From CAYTTR01 sp964440805 (lineage in GTDB: Bacteria; Acidobacteriota; Aminicenantia; Aminicenantales; Aminicenantaceae), in contig CAYTTR010000033.1 in the NCBI GenBank assembly GCA_964440805.1, positions 1 through 27,240 of the forward strand: a DNA stretch of 27,240 bases. The letters are read 5' to 3'. Below, in pieces: positions 15,333 to 23,686 of this stretch (position 1 is the stretch's first letter; each line of letters starts with the position of its first letter). The translations under genes were made by a program, and so were the position numbers. The notes beneath the pieces are model-generated. The model ran no database searches. It worked only from the letters and a program-made list of their open reading frames with translations, and was not told the DNA's origin.

Positions 15333-16130
15333 ATGAAAGTTATTTTCACTGACCTTGACGGCACACTGTTAGATAAAAAAACTTATTCTTTCAACCCGGC
15401 TAATGAAAGCCTTAGTTTAATCAAAGAGAAAAACATCCCTCTTGTAATCTGTACCAGCAAAACCAGAACAGAAATTGAATTCTGGAGAAAAAAGCTTGAA
15501 AACAGTCATCCTTTTATATCCGAAAACGGCGGCGGAATATTTATTCCCAAAAATTATTTTTCCTTCAATTTTCATTATGACCGGGAAGACGAAAACTATT
15601 TCATCATCCAATTGGGAACAGAATACAGCCGGCTGGTTGATGTTTTAAAAAATATTGGTGAAAATTGTCCGGTAAAGGGATTTTCCCATATGAGTATCCA
15701 AGAAATATCTCAAGACTCAGGCCTTACTCTAAAACAGGCATCAATGGCCAAAAGAAGAGAATTCGATGAACCTTTCCGCATTCCGGATGAAAGCCGGAAA
15801 CATGAGATTTTAAAAAAAATTAAACAAGCCGGATTAAATTATACAGCCGGCGGAAGATATTATCATCTCATGGGAAATAACGACAAGGGAAAAGCCTGCC
15901 GCCTTCTTAAATTTCTCTATCTGAAGGAATACAAAAAAGTTGTTTTTATTGCCGTAGGCGATTCAGAAAATGATTTTCCCATGCTGGACCAGGCAGACCG
16001 AGCTTATCTGGTTATGAAAGAAGAGGGCACCTATGCAACTGAAAAATATATAAAAGCAGGAGCTCCTGGGCCTGAAGGCTGGAATAAAGTCATAAGGGAA
16101 GAAATATCAACGGCTAATGAGCTTCCGTAG
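15333..16130 (+). CDS. Mannosyl-3-phosphoglycerate phosphatase-like HAD-IIB enzyme
   Basis: 265 residues, usual length of MpgP/YedP. HAD motif I is FTDLDGTLLD with nucleophile Asp7 and Asp9; motif II lies in VICTSKTR (38-45); motif III Lys186-region NNDKGKA (182-188); motif IV VGDSENDFPML (208-218) with Asp210 and Asp214. The segment FISENGGGIFIP (61-72) is diagnostic of the mannosyl- or glucosyl-3-phosphoglycerate phosphatase branch rather than sucrose phosphatase. It dephosphorylates mannosyl-3-phosphoglycerate to the compatible solute mannosylglycerate. The partner synthase is not in the window; the two GT4 proteins at 1.7-5.0 kb are not obvious candidates. Glucosyl-3-phosphoglycerate is the main alternative substrate. 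Confidence 0.82.
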   Translation: MKVIFTDLDGTLLDKKTYSFNPANESLSLIKEKNIPLVICTSKTRTEIEFWRKKLENSHPFISENGGGIFIPKNYFSFNFHYDREDENYFIIQLGTEYSRLVDVLKNIGENCPVKGFSHMSIQEISQDSGLTLKQASMAKRREFDEPFRIPDESRKHEILKKIKQAGLNYTAGGRYYHLMGNNDKGKACRLLKFLYLKEYKKVVFIAVGDSENDFPMLDQADRAYLVMKEEGTYATEKYIKAGAPGPEGWNKVIREEISTANELP

Positions 16131-16140
16131 TAAATTAAAA

Positions 16141-16174
16141 TGGATTATTTTCCTCAAAATCCTTTGATAATCCA
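16141..16174. repeat. Inverted repeat between convergent mpgP-like gene and hemL
   Basis: TGGATTAT (16141-16148) and ATAATCCA (16167-16174) are perfect arms, with an alternative small stem ATTTT-CCTC-AAAAT (16147-16160) inside. It starts 10 nt after the phosphatase stop and could act as a two-way terminator, though no clear T-run follows. Confidence 0.35.
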
Positions 16175-16179
16175 GGTTA

Positions 16180-16311
16180 TTAGAAAATAACTTTCATTCC
16201 CAGAAAAAGAGTTGTATCATCAATATAAGCTCCAAATTTGATCCTATTATAGTCTAATGTAATAAAATAAACTTCTGTTTTAAGAAGTAAGGCCTCACCG
16301 GTTGATCTTAA
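16180..16311 (-). pseudogene. Outer-membrane beta-barrel C-terminus relic after hemL
   Basis: Directly after the hemL TAA, in the same frame, 43 further codons are open to a TAA at 16182-16180. The end reads YNRIKFGAYIDDTTLFLGMK and finishes VIF, so it has alternating hydrophobic residues and a C-terminal Phe, the signal recognised by the BAM complex in outer-membrane proteins. There is no start codon or ribosome binding site. It is best read as the tail of a lost OMP gene; stop-codon readthrough of hemL is a less likely alternative. Confidence 0.4.
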
Positions 16312-17589
16312 TTACCCGGCCAGAAATTCTCTGGTAGCTTCAAGGAAAAGATTAATGTGATCTCCGGTATGGGCCGAGGAAATAAAATTGGCTTCAAACT
16401 GGGAAGGCGGAATAAGTATTTGTCTTTCCAGCAGGAAATTAAAGAAACGCCCGAATCTCTTAAGATCACATTTTTTGACATCATTGAAATTCCGGGGTTT
16501 CTCCGGAGTAAAAAACAAAGTGAACATTCCCCCCGCTATTTCAAAAGATATTTCTGGATAATCATGCTTTATTTTCTCCAATCCCTGGCCCAGCGTCCGG
16601 CCCAACTTCTCAATTTTCTCCATCACTTTTTCTTTAAAATAAATCTCCAGCGTAGCCAATCCGGCCGCCATGGCCAGAGGATTTCCGGAAAGAGTTCCGG
16701 CTTGATAAACATCTCCTTCCGGAGCCAGCCGGGAGAGAATATTTTTCTTCCCTGCTACTGCTCCAACCGGAAGGCCTCCTCCTATTATTTTCCCCAAACA
16801 AACCAGATCAGCCTCCTTTCCAAAATATCCTTGAGCTCCCTGTTCATGAATGCGAAAGCCGGTCATAACCTCATCGAAAATTACAACTGAACCACTGGAG
16901 CGGGAACCTTCAATCAATCCCGCAATAAATTCTTGTGAAGGGACTATCACTCCCATATTCCCGGCTACCGGTTCAACAATAACGGCGGCAATTTCACCTC
17001 CATTTTCAGCCATAAATGACCGGAAAAAATTTGGGTCATTATAAGGAAGAGTTACGGTATTTTTTACATAATCCGGCGGAACTCCCGGGCTGGTGGGAAT
17101 ACCGAAAGTTGCTCCGCCGGAGCCGGCTTTAACCAGCAATCCATCCGAATGGCCGTGATAACATCCTTCAAACTTTACAATCTTATCCCTTCCTGTAAAA
17201 GCCCGGGCCAGCCGCAGGGCAGTCATGGCGGCTTCAGTTCCCGAACTAAGAAATCTTATCATCTCCACTCCGGGTAGACGGTGGCAGATTAACTTAGCCA
17301 ATTTAACTTCGAGAGGGCAGGACATACCGAAGGAAAACCCTCTTTCCAATACTTTTTTCAAGGAACGGATAACCTGAGGACGGGCATGACCTAAAACAGC
17401 CGGGCCCCAGGAACCGATAAAATCAAGGTATTTGTTTCCATCTACATCATACAAATAAGCTCCTTTGGCTTTTTCCACAAAAAGAGGATCTCCCTCCACT
17501 GCTTTAAAAGCCCTGACCGGGCTGTTGACCCCTCCGGGAATCAACTCTACTGCTTCTTTGAAATAAAGGGATGATTTTTTGCGTTCCAT
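16312..17589 (-). CDS. hemL: Glutamate-1-semialdehyde 2,1-aminomutase
   Basis: 425 residues, full length. It converts glutamate 1-semialdehyde to 5-aminolevulinate with PLP. Class III aminotransferase landmarks are present: LIPGGVNSPVRAF (16-28), SSGTEAAMTALRLAR (115-129), YHGHSDG (144-150), FDEVMTGFR (238-246) with Asp239, and the PLP lysine Lys267 in CLGKIIGGGLPVGA. Last gene of the heme operon, 2 nt after hemB, consistent with the Bacillus order hemC-hemD-hemB-hemL. Cytoplasmic. Confidence 0.96.
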   Translation of the reverse strand: MERKKSSLYFKEAVELIPGGVNSPVRAFKAVEGDPLFVEKAKGAYLYDVDGNKYLDFIGSWGPAVLGHARPQVIRSLKKVLERGFSFGMSCPLEVKLAKLICHRLPGVEMIRFLSSGTEAAMTALRLARAFTGRDKIVKFEGCYHGHSDGLLVKAGSGGATFGIPTSPGVPPDYVKNTVTLPYNDPNFFRSFMAENGGEIAAVIVEPVAGNMGVIVPSQEFIAGLIEGSRSSGSVVIFDEVMTGFRIHEQGAQGYFGKEADLVCLGKIIGGGLPVGAVAGKKNILSRLAPEGDVYQAGTLSGNPLAMAAGLATLEIYFKEKVMEKIEKLGRTLGQGLEKIKHDYPEISFEIAGGMFTLFFTPEKPRNFNDVKKCDLKRFGRFFNFLLERQILIPPSQFEANFISSAHTGDHINLFLEATREFLAG

Positions 17590-17591
17590 GA

Positions 17592-18572
17592 CTATCCTTC
17601 CTGTCGCAATATCCCGGCCGCATCCTTAGCAAAGTAAGACAGTATTAAATCCGCTCCCGCTCTTTTAATGGAAAGAAGCGCCTCCATCATAACCCTTGTT
17701 TCATCTATCCAACCCTTCTCTCCGGCAGCTTTTATCATGGCGTATTCTCCGCTTACATTATAAGCTGCCACCGGCAGGTTTGTATGTTCCCTTACCAAAT
17801 GAATTATATCCAGATAAGGCAGAGCGGGTTTAACCATAACTATATCGGCGTTTTCTTGAATATCCAGAATAACTTCCTTTAGTGCTTCTCTTTTATTAGC
17901 CGGGTCCATTTGATATGACCGGCGGTCACCGAACTGGGGAGCGGATTCAGCGGCATCTCTAAACGGTCCATAAAAAGCCGAAGCAAATTTAGCGGCATAG
18001 GAAAGAATCGGAATATGGGAAAAAGCCCCCTCATCCAGAGCTTTTCTCAAAGCAGCCACTCTTCCGTCCATCATATCCGACGGTGCTACCATGTCTGCTC
18101 CGGCCCGGGCGTGACTGACTGCTTCTCTGGCTAATAATTCAAGAGTGGGGTCATTATCTACATCACCGTTTCTTATAACTCCACAATGACCGTGATCGGT
18201 GTATTCACAGAGACAAACATCGGTTATGACATAAAGGTCCGGGTGTATATCTTTGATAAATTTAATTCCTTTTTGAATAATCCCTTCGGGATGATAGGCT
18301 TGAGACCCGATGCTGTCTTTTTTCCCGGGGATTCCAAAAAGAATAACTGCCGGTAATTTTAATTCTTTTAATTGGTTGATTTCCGGCTTGAGCATATCAA
18401 GAGAATACTGAAAAACTCCGGGCATCGAAGGAACGGGATTTTTTATTCCTTTTCCTTCAATAAGAAAAAGCGGATAGATAAAATCATCAACCCTGAGATG
18501 GGTTTCTCTTACCATAGATCTTATGACTTCATTTTGACGAATTCTCCGGGCACGGTAAAATGGATATTTCAT
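17592..18572 (-). CDS. hemB: Porphobilinogen synthase (delta-aminolevulinic acid dehydratase)
   Basis: 326 residues, full length. It condenses two 5-aminolevulinate molecules to porphobilinogen. The two Schiff-base lysines are Lys195 in YAAKFASAFYGPF and Lys248 in VMVKPALPYLD. The metal site is the three-cysteine zinc form, DVCLCEYTDHGHCG (Cys120, Cys122, Cys130), rather than the Asp-rich magnesium form found in many proteobacteria and plants. Overlaps hemD by 4 nt (ATGA). Confidence 0.96.
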   Translation of the reverse strand: MKYPFYRARRIRQNEVIRSMVRETHLRVDDFIYPLFLIEGKGIKNPVPSMPGVFQYSLDMLKPEINQLKELKLPAVILFGIPGKKDSIGSQAYHPEGIIQKGIKFIKDIHPDLYVITDVCLCEYTDHGHCGVIRNGDVDNDPTLELLAREAVSHARAGADMVAPSDMMDGRVAALRKALDEGAFSHIPILSYAAKFASAFYGPFRDAAESAPQFGDRRSYQMDPANKREALKEVILDIQENADIVMVKPALPYLDIIHLVREHTNLPVAAYNVSGEYAMIKAAGEKGWIDETRVMMEALLSIKRAGADLILSYFAKDAAGILRQEG

Positions 18573-19288
18573 AAGCTTCCTCCTTCCATAATTTGAATAA
18601 GACCAGCCAGGGTATGTTGTTCCGGAATAAGAACATCCCGGTAGCCATCCCCGGCCAAGGCCTCAGCGGTTTTTGGCCCAATTACACCGATTTTCTTACC
18701 GTTTAAAAAATAACGGTAATTTTTTTTAAAAATTTTTTTAAAATTCCTCCAAGCCGAAGGGCTGGTGAACATAACGGCCTGAAAGTTTTGCCTTGTAATA
18801 AAATCTACTTCTTCCGGAGAATACCGGGGATATACTGTCTTGTAAAGAGGAAAACGGTCAACCTTGATACCCGATTCTCTTAAAATTTCTTCCATTTCAT
18901 CCGGTGCCTCTGTGGAGACCGGCCTCAGAACCGGTCCCGTTATTTCCGGCTTAATCCGGGAAAATTGACGGGCAAACTCTTTTCCAGTAAAAACCGAAGG
19001 TATAAAATCTGCCCGAAGCCCGTATTTTTCAAGATAACGGGCAGTGGCCTCACCGACAGCAGCAATTTTTACCTCCTTGAGTTTCTCCAAACCGGTCAGA
19101 TTCCTGATGAAATCAAAAACTTTCCGGCTGGAAATAATTAACCACTGATAATCTTCCAGCCGGAGGGTTTTCTTTTTTAAGGGGACAAAGCGAAGGGTAG
19201 GAAAGGAAATAATATCATGCCTTGATTCTCTAATAACACCGGTATTCTCCTGCACCGTCTCCTCTGAAGAAATTAAAAGGGTTTTCAT
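18569..19288 (-). CDS. hemD: Uroporphyrinogen-III synthase
   Basis: 239 residues from the ATG at 19288-19286, which overlaps the hemC stop as ATGA. A longer frame to 19387 exists but would overlap hemC by 103 nt, so it is rejected. HemD closes hydroxymethylbilane with inversion of ring D. The family is poorly conserved; visible marks are WLIISSRKVFDF (a WLIFTSxN-type block near residue 50), AAVGEATARYLEKYG, and VMFTSPSAWRNFKKIF followed by IGVIGPKTAEALAGDGY. Two-lobed architecture and operon position make the call secure. Confidence 0.9.
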   Translation of the reverse strand: MKTLLISSEETVQENTGVIRESRHDIISFPTLRFVPLKKKTLRLEDYQWLIISSRKVFDFIRNLTGLEKLKEVKIAAVGEATARYLEKYGLRADFIPSVFTGKEFARQFSRIKPEITGPVLRPVSTEAPDEMEEILRESGIKVDRFPLYKTVYPRYSPEEVDFITRQNFQAVMFTSPSAWRNFKKIFKKNYRYFLNGKKIGVIGPKTAEALAGDGYRDVLIPEQHTLAGLIQIMEGGSL

Positions 19289-20208
19289 GATCTTATTTTT
19301 TCTAAAATAGACTTTCCTCCCTGAGAAAGAAGATAAACAGCCAATCTTTTCCCGCTTCCCCTGAATTCTTCTTTCTTCATACTCCAAGAAGTGGAGTACT
19401 TTTTTTTACCCTCCAAATCTCCTATAAACCCGGTAATTAAAAATGAGTCATCTTCAAAACGGGCATAACATCCCACCGGAACCCGGCATCCGCCTCCGGT
19501 CTCGGCCAGAAATTCCCGCTCTTCCTTAACTGCATTTCCCGTCTCCAGGTGATCGACAAAGGAACACAACTCATTTATTTCTTCATCGTCTTCCCTTGTT
19601 TCCAGGGCTAAAGCCCCCTGACCAACAGCCGGAACCATTTCATCAGCGGAAAAGACTGCGGTTATCCGGTTAGAAAAACCGAGTCTTTTTAAACCGGCTA
19701 CCGCCACTACAAGAGCACCATAGTCTCCCCTGTCAAGTTTTTTTAATCTGGTCTCTAAGTTTCCCCTTATATCCTCAACCAAAATATCGGGCCTCAAAGA
19801 TAGAAGCCGGCTCTTTCTTCTCAGGCTGCTTGTTCCGATTTTACACCGGGAAGGAACATCGGATAACGAACTGTATTTATTAGAAATAAAAGCATCTTCA
19901 ACCGCTTCTCTCTCCAGAACAGCCCCTACCCGGAGTCCCGACGGCTGGTCAACAGGAAGGTCTTTATAACTGTGGACACCTATGTCAATCCCTCCTTCCA
20001 GAAGAGCAACCTCAATTTCTTTGACGAACAATCCTTTGTCGTCAATCCGGGATAAGGGGCTATCAAGAATCTTATCACCCATAGTCTTGATAACCTTGAC
20101 TTCAATAGCCAGGGCCTCGTGGTGGAGCAATAATGTTTTTTTGGCCAGCTCTGCCTGAAGCAGGGCCAGCTTGGATCCTCTGGTTCCTATAACTATTTTC
20201 CTTTTCAT
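19285..20208 (-). CDS. hemC: Hydroxymethylbilane synthase (porphobilinogen deaminase)
   Basis: 307 residues, full length. It polymerises four porphobilinogens on a covalent dipyrromethane cofactor. Start IGTRGSKLALLQAELAK (7-23); catalytic Asp83 in HSYKDLP; IGTSSLRRKSRL (124-135); VGQGALALE (195-203); cofactor cysteine Cys241 in TGGGCRVPVG. Starts 1 nt after the hemA stop and overlaps hemD by 4 nt. Confidence 0.96.
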   Translation of the reverse strand: MKRKIVIGTRGSKLALLQAELAKKTLLLHHEALAIEVKVIKTMGDKILDSPLSRIDDKGLFVKEIEVALLEGGIDIGVHSYKDLPVDQPSGLRVGAVLEREAVEDAFISNKYSSLSDVPSRCKIGTSSLRRKSRLLSLRPDILVEDIRGNLETRLKKLDRGDYGALVVAVAGLKRLGFSNRITAVFSADEMVPAVGQGALALETREDDEEINELCSFVDHLETGNAVKEEREFLAETGGGCRVPVGCYARFEDDSFLITGFIGDLEGKKKYSTSWSMKKEEFRGSGKRLAVYLLSQGGKSILEKIRS

Positions 20209-20209
20209 T

Positions 20210-21481
20210 TTATTCCAGATTGAAAAAATCTTTTATAGCCTTAATGTATTTTTTCTTTTTGGATTCATCCTCAGATAATTTTTTTAAATTAATTATGGGT
20301 TCATGAAGAATTTTATTTACTATGGCCGAAGAGAGCCTGGCCATCTCATTTTTTTCTTTATCACCTGCCTTTTCCATTTTTCTTAAAGATTTTTCTAATT
20401 CCATCTTCCTTATTTTTTCTGCTTTTTGTCTCAACGAGCGGATAACCGGGGTTAGTTCTCTTTGCTTAAGCCAGAGATTGTACCGGGCCACCTGCTCTTC
20501 AATTATAGCCTCAGCTTTAGAGGCTTCTTTTTTTCTCTCCCTTAAGTTTGCTTCCATCACATCTTTCAAATCATCAATATCATAAAGATAAACATCAGGA
20601 ATATAGGCTGCTTCCTCTTGAATATCCCTGGGGACCGCTATATCTATAAGAAACATAGGCTTCCAGCGGCGTTCTTTCATGATGTTTTTTATCAGGGATT
20701 CACTTATTATCGGTTCCGGTGAACCGGTTGAGCTTATAACCACATCGGATTCCTTGAGGGCCGAAGGAAGTTCTTCCCAGGAAAAAGCCGTTCCATTAAA
20801 GCGCCGGGCTAACTCCTTTGCTTTGGCAGATGTCCGGTTGATGACATGAATATTTTCAATTCCATGCTTTTTTAAATGAAAAAATGCCGCTTCGGACATC
20901 TCTCCTGCTCCAATGAGAAGGCCCGCTTTTCCCCTTAGGTTTCCCAGGATTTTTTTGGCCAGCTCAACAGCCGCATAACCCACCGATAAGGAGCTGTGGG
21001 AAATACCGGTTTTTGCCCGGACTATTTTTACTGTCTTTAATGCCTGCTGAAAGAGGGGGTTAAGCATTTCTTTACAGGTCCCGGCTTTTAAAGCTGTTTG
21101 GTAAGACTCTTTAAGTTGCCCGGTAATCTGTGTTTCTCCCAGCACCATGGAATCAAGCCCGCAAACAACCCTGAAAATATGATCAACTGCATCCAGAGAA
21201 GAATAAAAATAAAAATAGGGCTGAATTTCCTCCTTGTTTACTTTTTTTTCTTCAGTGAGGAAATTCAAAAGCATCTCTTTTGTCTTCTGAATTTCTGTAA
21301 GGCCCACAATAATTTCGGTACGGTTGCAAGTGGAAAGGATTACGGCTTCAGTAACGGAAGGGAGCTTAAGAAGTTTTCGGCAGAATTCGCTTAATTCACT
21401 TTTGGCAAAAGATATTTTTTCCCTCATTTCTACCGGCGCTGTACGGTGATTAATCCCCATTACCAGTAAATCAACCGTCAT
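20210..21481 (-). CDS. hemA: Glutamyl-tRNA reductase
   Basis: 423 residues, full length. It reduces glutamyl-tRNA to glutamate 1-semialdehyde with NADPH, the first committed step of the C5 pathway. MGINHRTAPVEMREK (8-22) opens the catalytic domain; the nucleophile is Cys52 in STCNRTEI, with His100 nearby; GETQITGQLKESY (114-126) is diagnostic; the NADPH domain carries LLIGAGEMSEAA (187-198); a long charged helix at 310-400 is the dimerisation domain. Overlaps hemX by 4 nt, so HemX and HemA are probably made together. In Bacillus and others HemA is the regulated step. Confidence 0.96.
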   Translation of the reverse strand: MTVDLLVMGINHRTAPVEMREKISFAKSELSEFCRKLLKLPSVTEAVILSTCNRTEIIVGLTEIQKTKEMLLNFLTEEKKVNKEEIQPYFYFYSSLDAVDHIFRVVCGLDSMVLGETQITGQLKESYQTALKAGTCKEMLNPLFQQALKTVKIVRAKTGISHSSLSVGYAAVELAKKILGNLRGKAGLLIGAGEMSEAAFFHLKKHGIENIHVINRTSAKAKELARRFNGTAFSWEELPSALKESDVVISSTGSPEPIISESLIKNIMKERRWKPMFLIDIAVPRDIQEEAAYIPDVYLYDIDDLKDVMEANLRERKKEASKAEAIIEEQVARYNLWLKQRELTPVIRSLRQKAEKIRKMELEKSLRKMEKAGDKEKNEMARLSSAIVNKILHEPIINLKKLSEDESKKKKYIKAIKDFFNLE

Positions 21482-22311
21482 TTTCCTGCCCCGGCCTGAA
21501 ATAAGAAATTGTGGAACTCAGAAAGATAGTTAGCCAAAATATAAGAGGTAAGAACCAAAAGGAAAGCCGGCAGTAAAAAATAAGCCAGTTTTTTCCCTCG
21601 CAGGCGTCCCGAAACAATTGCCGTAAATAACCAGGAATAAACAAGCCAAGTTATCATGGTCCAAATTATTTTATGATCAAAATACCACTGCCCACCCAGC
21701 CTGTCGGCTGCCATAAGAAAACCTAAAAAAACTCCGATTGTTAAAAAGGGAAAACCGGCTAAAATAGAGACTCCGGCCATCTTCTCCAACACCGGAAGAG
21801 CAGGCAGTCTGAAATAAGTCCCTTTGAATTTTTTTCTTTTTAAATTTTTTTCTTGAATCAAATAAAACAGGGATGCGATGAAAGAGAGAACAAAAAAGGC
21901 TTTGCCGAGGAGAGACAGGGCTGTATGGACGGCGAAAACAGCACGGGAATAAATTCCTTCCAGTTGAAAAGTATTATTGGGAAGAACAATTGAAATAATA
22001 ATAAACATTAAAGCAAGCGGGGGTAAAAAAGTTCCCAGCATTCTTATTTTGAACTTCCATTCCGCCAAAAAATAAAGCACCAGGAGAAGAAAAGCAAAAA
22101 AGTTAAAACTTTCAAAAAAACTGGTTGCAGGATGAGTATCTTTTGTAAATCCGGAAAGAAAAAGCATTGCACCCAAGCAAAGGGTCCCCGGAAAAAGAAG
22201 AAGGGTGGCTAAATTAAAAAAAACACCCTTCTGGCGATAAGCATAAAAGAAAAAGAAAATCACAGCTGCCAGATTCAATCCCAGCGCGCAGAAAAATAGA
22301 ATTTTAACCAT
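21478..22311 (-). CDS. hemX: HemX/CcsA-like membrane protein of the cytochrome c assembly family
   Basis: 277 residues with about eight hydrophobic segments. LLGKAFFVLSFIASLFYLIQ (near 135-154) and WYFDHKIIWTMITWLVYSWL (near 208-227) match the CcsA/CcmC/HemX family; the His in FDHK is the expected conserved residue. In Bacillus, HemX lies in hemAXCDBL and lowers HemA levels; CcsA relatives handle heme for cytochrome c maturation. Here its position next to hemA favours the HemX role, but the order is hemX-hemA rather than hemA-hemX. Inner membrane. Confidence 0.82.
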   Translation of the reverse strand: MVKILFFCALGLNLAAVIFFFFYAYRQKGVFFNLATLLLFPGTLCLGAMLFLSGFTKDTHPATSFFESFNFFAFLLLVLYFLAEWKFKIRMLGTFLPPLALMFIIISIVLPNNTFQLEGIYSRAVFAVHTALSLLGKAFFVLSFIASLFYLIQEKNLKRKKFKGTYFRLPALPVLEKMAGVSILAGFPFLTIGVFLGFLMAADRLGGQWYFDHKIIWTMITWLVYSWLFTAIVSGRLRGKKLAYFLLPAFLLVLTSYILANYLSEFHNFLFQAGAGK

Positions 22312-22312
22312 T

Positions 22313-23686
22313 TCACCGCCTCTCTAAATAAGATAGAACTGCTTGGGCTGTCTCCAGTCCGGCTTTGGTACAATCATTAATTCCTATCCCTGTAAAAGCA
22401 TTGCCGGTGAAAAAAAGACCTTTAAAAGGGGCCAGCTTTTCTTTAAGATTTTCAAGCAGGGAAAGATGCCCCCGCCTGTATTGGGGAATGGCTTTTTTAT
22501 AGCGGACTAAATGGATAAAATCGGGCCGGGAATTAAGACCGAGAATTGAAGACAATTCCTCCAGGGCTAATTCCAGAACAGTTTTATCATCCATTGCCGA
22601 AATCTCCGTAAAGCGAGCTCCCCCCAGCATTACCTGAATCAATTCATAATTCTCGGGAGCACGATCAGGAAAGATACGGGAGGAAAAGAGTGCACCCAGG
22701 ATCCTTCTTTTTTCCCGGTGGGGAATGAGGAAACCAAATCCATCAATCTTTCCGTAAACCAATTCTCTGCGGTAACCGAGGCCGATAACCGCCATCGGGG
22801 AATAAGGAATCCGGTCAACTATTTCTGAAGCCGAAGACACAAGCTCCGTTAACAGCCCGGAAAAGGCACAGGCCGGAACTGCACTTACCAGCACATCATA
22901 AACTTTATTACTTATTTCAATAAACCAGGAATCATCTGAAAAATCGATTTTCTTTACTTCTTTATTGAGAAAAACATTAAGTTCCTTCCGGCCGGCCATT
23001 TTTTTTATTAAGTAATCCGTACCGTCTTCAAATGAAGTCAAATTTCCTCCGGGTCCAGCCGGACCGGCTGACTTTTTCTTCTTTCTAATCGCCATCAGGG
23101 CTTTGGTTAAAGAAGAATATTCCTGCTCCATCTCCCAGATCCGGGGAAAACAGGCACGAAGACTCAAAGATTCGGGGTCTCCGGCAAAAATTCCGGTTAC
23201 CATGGGATCAAGAAGATTCTCCACCGCTTCCCGGCCGATCCGGCGCCGGCCGAATTCAGCAATAGTCTCGTCTTTTTCGGCCGGCCCCTTTTTTATCAAC
23301 CATTCACAGAATAATCTCAGTTTTCCTTTGAAACTCATAATATCGGATTTAAAAAACTGCCCCGGTTTTTCCGGCACTAAAATAAGCTTTCCGTTAAGCA
23401 ATATATACCGGCGGCGGGAAGACTTATCGGCGGGAAGAAGCTTCTCACTTATTCCCAGATCCTGACAAAGTCTAAGAGTTGAAGGCTTGCTGTCTAAAAA
23501 TCCGTTTGGTCCTTCCTCAACTAAAAATCCCTCTTTTTTACAAGAATGAATGGTTCCTCCCGGGCGGTTGGATTTCTCGTAAATATCAACCGTAAAATCC
23601 TCTCCCCTTTCTTGTAAATATTTTGCTAAATAGAAAGCAGTGGTGAGACCGGATATTCCGGCCCCAATTACTCCAATTTTAACCAT
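22313..23686 (-). CDS. hemG: HemY-type FAD-dependent protoporphyrinogen or coproporphyrinogen III oxidase
   Basis: 457 residues, standard for the oxygen-dependent HemY family (also called PgoX or CgoX). The FAD-binding motif is IGVIGAGISGLTTAFYLAK (4-22) with Gly8, Gly10 and Gly13, then EKSNRPGGTI; the C-terminal FTGNAFTGIGINDCTKAGLE is the usual second flavin-contact region. It oxidises the porphyrinogen ring by six electrons. Whether the substrate is protoporphyrinogen IX or coproporphyrinogen III cannot be decided from sequence by eye, and this matters for the whole pathway. It overlaps hemH by 19 nt, and hemE-hemH-hemY is the Bacillus gene order. Confidence 0.9.
   Translation of the reverse strand: MVKIGVIGAGISGLTTAFYLAKYLQERGEDFTVDIYEKSNRPGGTIHSCKKEGFLVEEGPNGFLDSKPSTLRLCQDLGISEKLLPADKSSRRRYILLNGKLILVPEKPGQFFKSDIMSFKGKLRLFCEWLIKKGPAEKDETIAEFGRRRIGREAVENLLDPMVTGIFAGDPESLSLRACFPRIWEMEQEYSSLTKALMAIRKKKKSAGPAGPGGNLTSFEDGTDYLIKKMAGRKELNVFLNKEVKKIDFSDDSWFIEISNKVYDVLVSAVPACAFSGLLTELVSSASEIVDRIPYSPMAVIGLGYRRELVYGKIDGFGFLIPHREKRRILGALFSSRIFPDRAPENYELIQVMLGGARFTEISAMDDKTVLELALEELSSILGLNSRPDFIHLVRYKKAIPQYRRGHLSLLENLKEKLAPFKGLFFTGNAFTGIGINDCTKAGLETAQAVLSYLERR

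Noticed and set aside
19289..19387. Longer hemD start at 19387
   Set aside because: The extra 33 residues overlap hemC and have no hemD similarity; the ATGA overlap at 19288 is typical of this operon.
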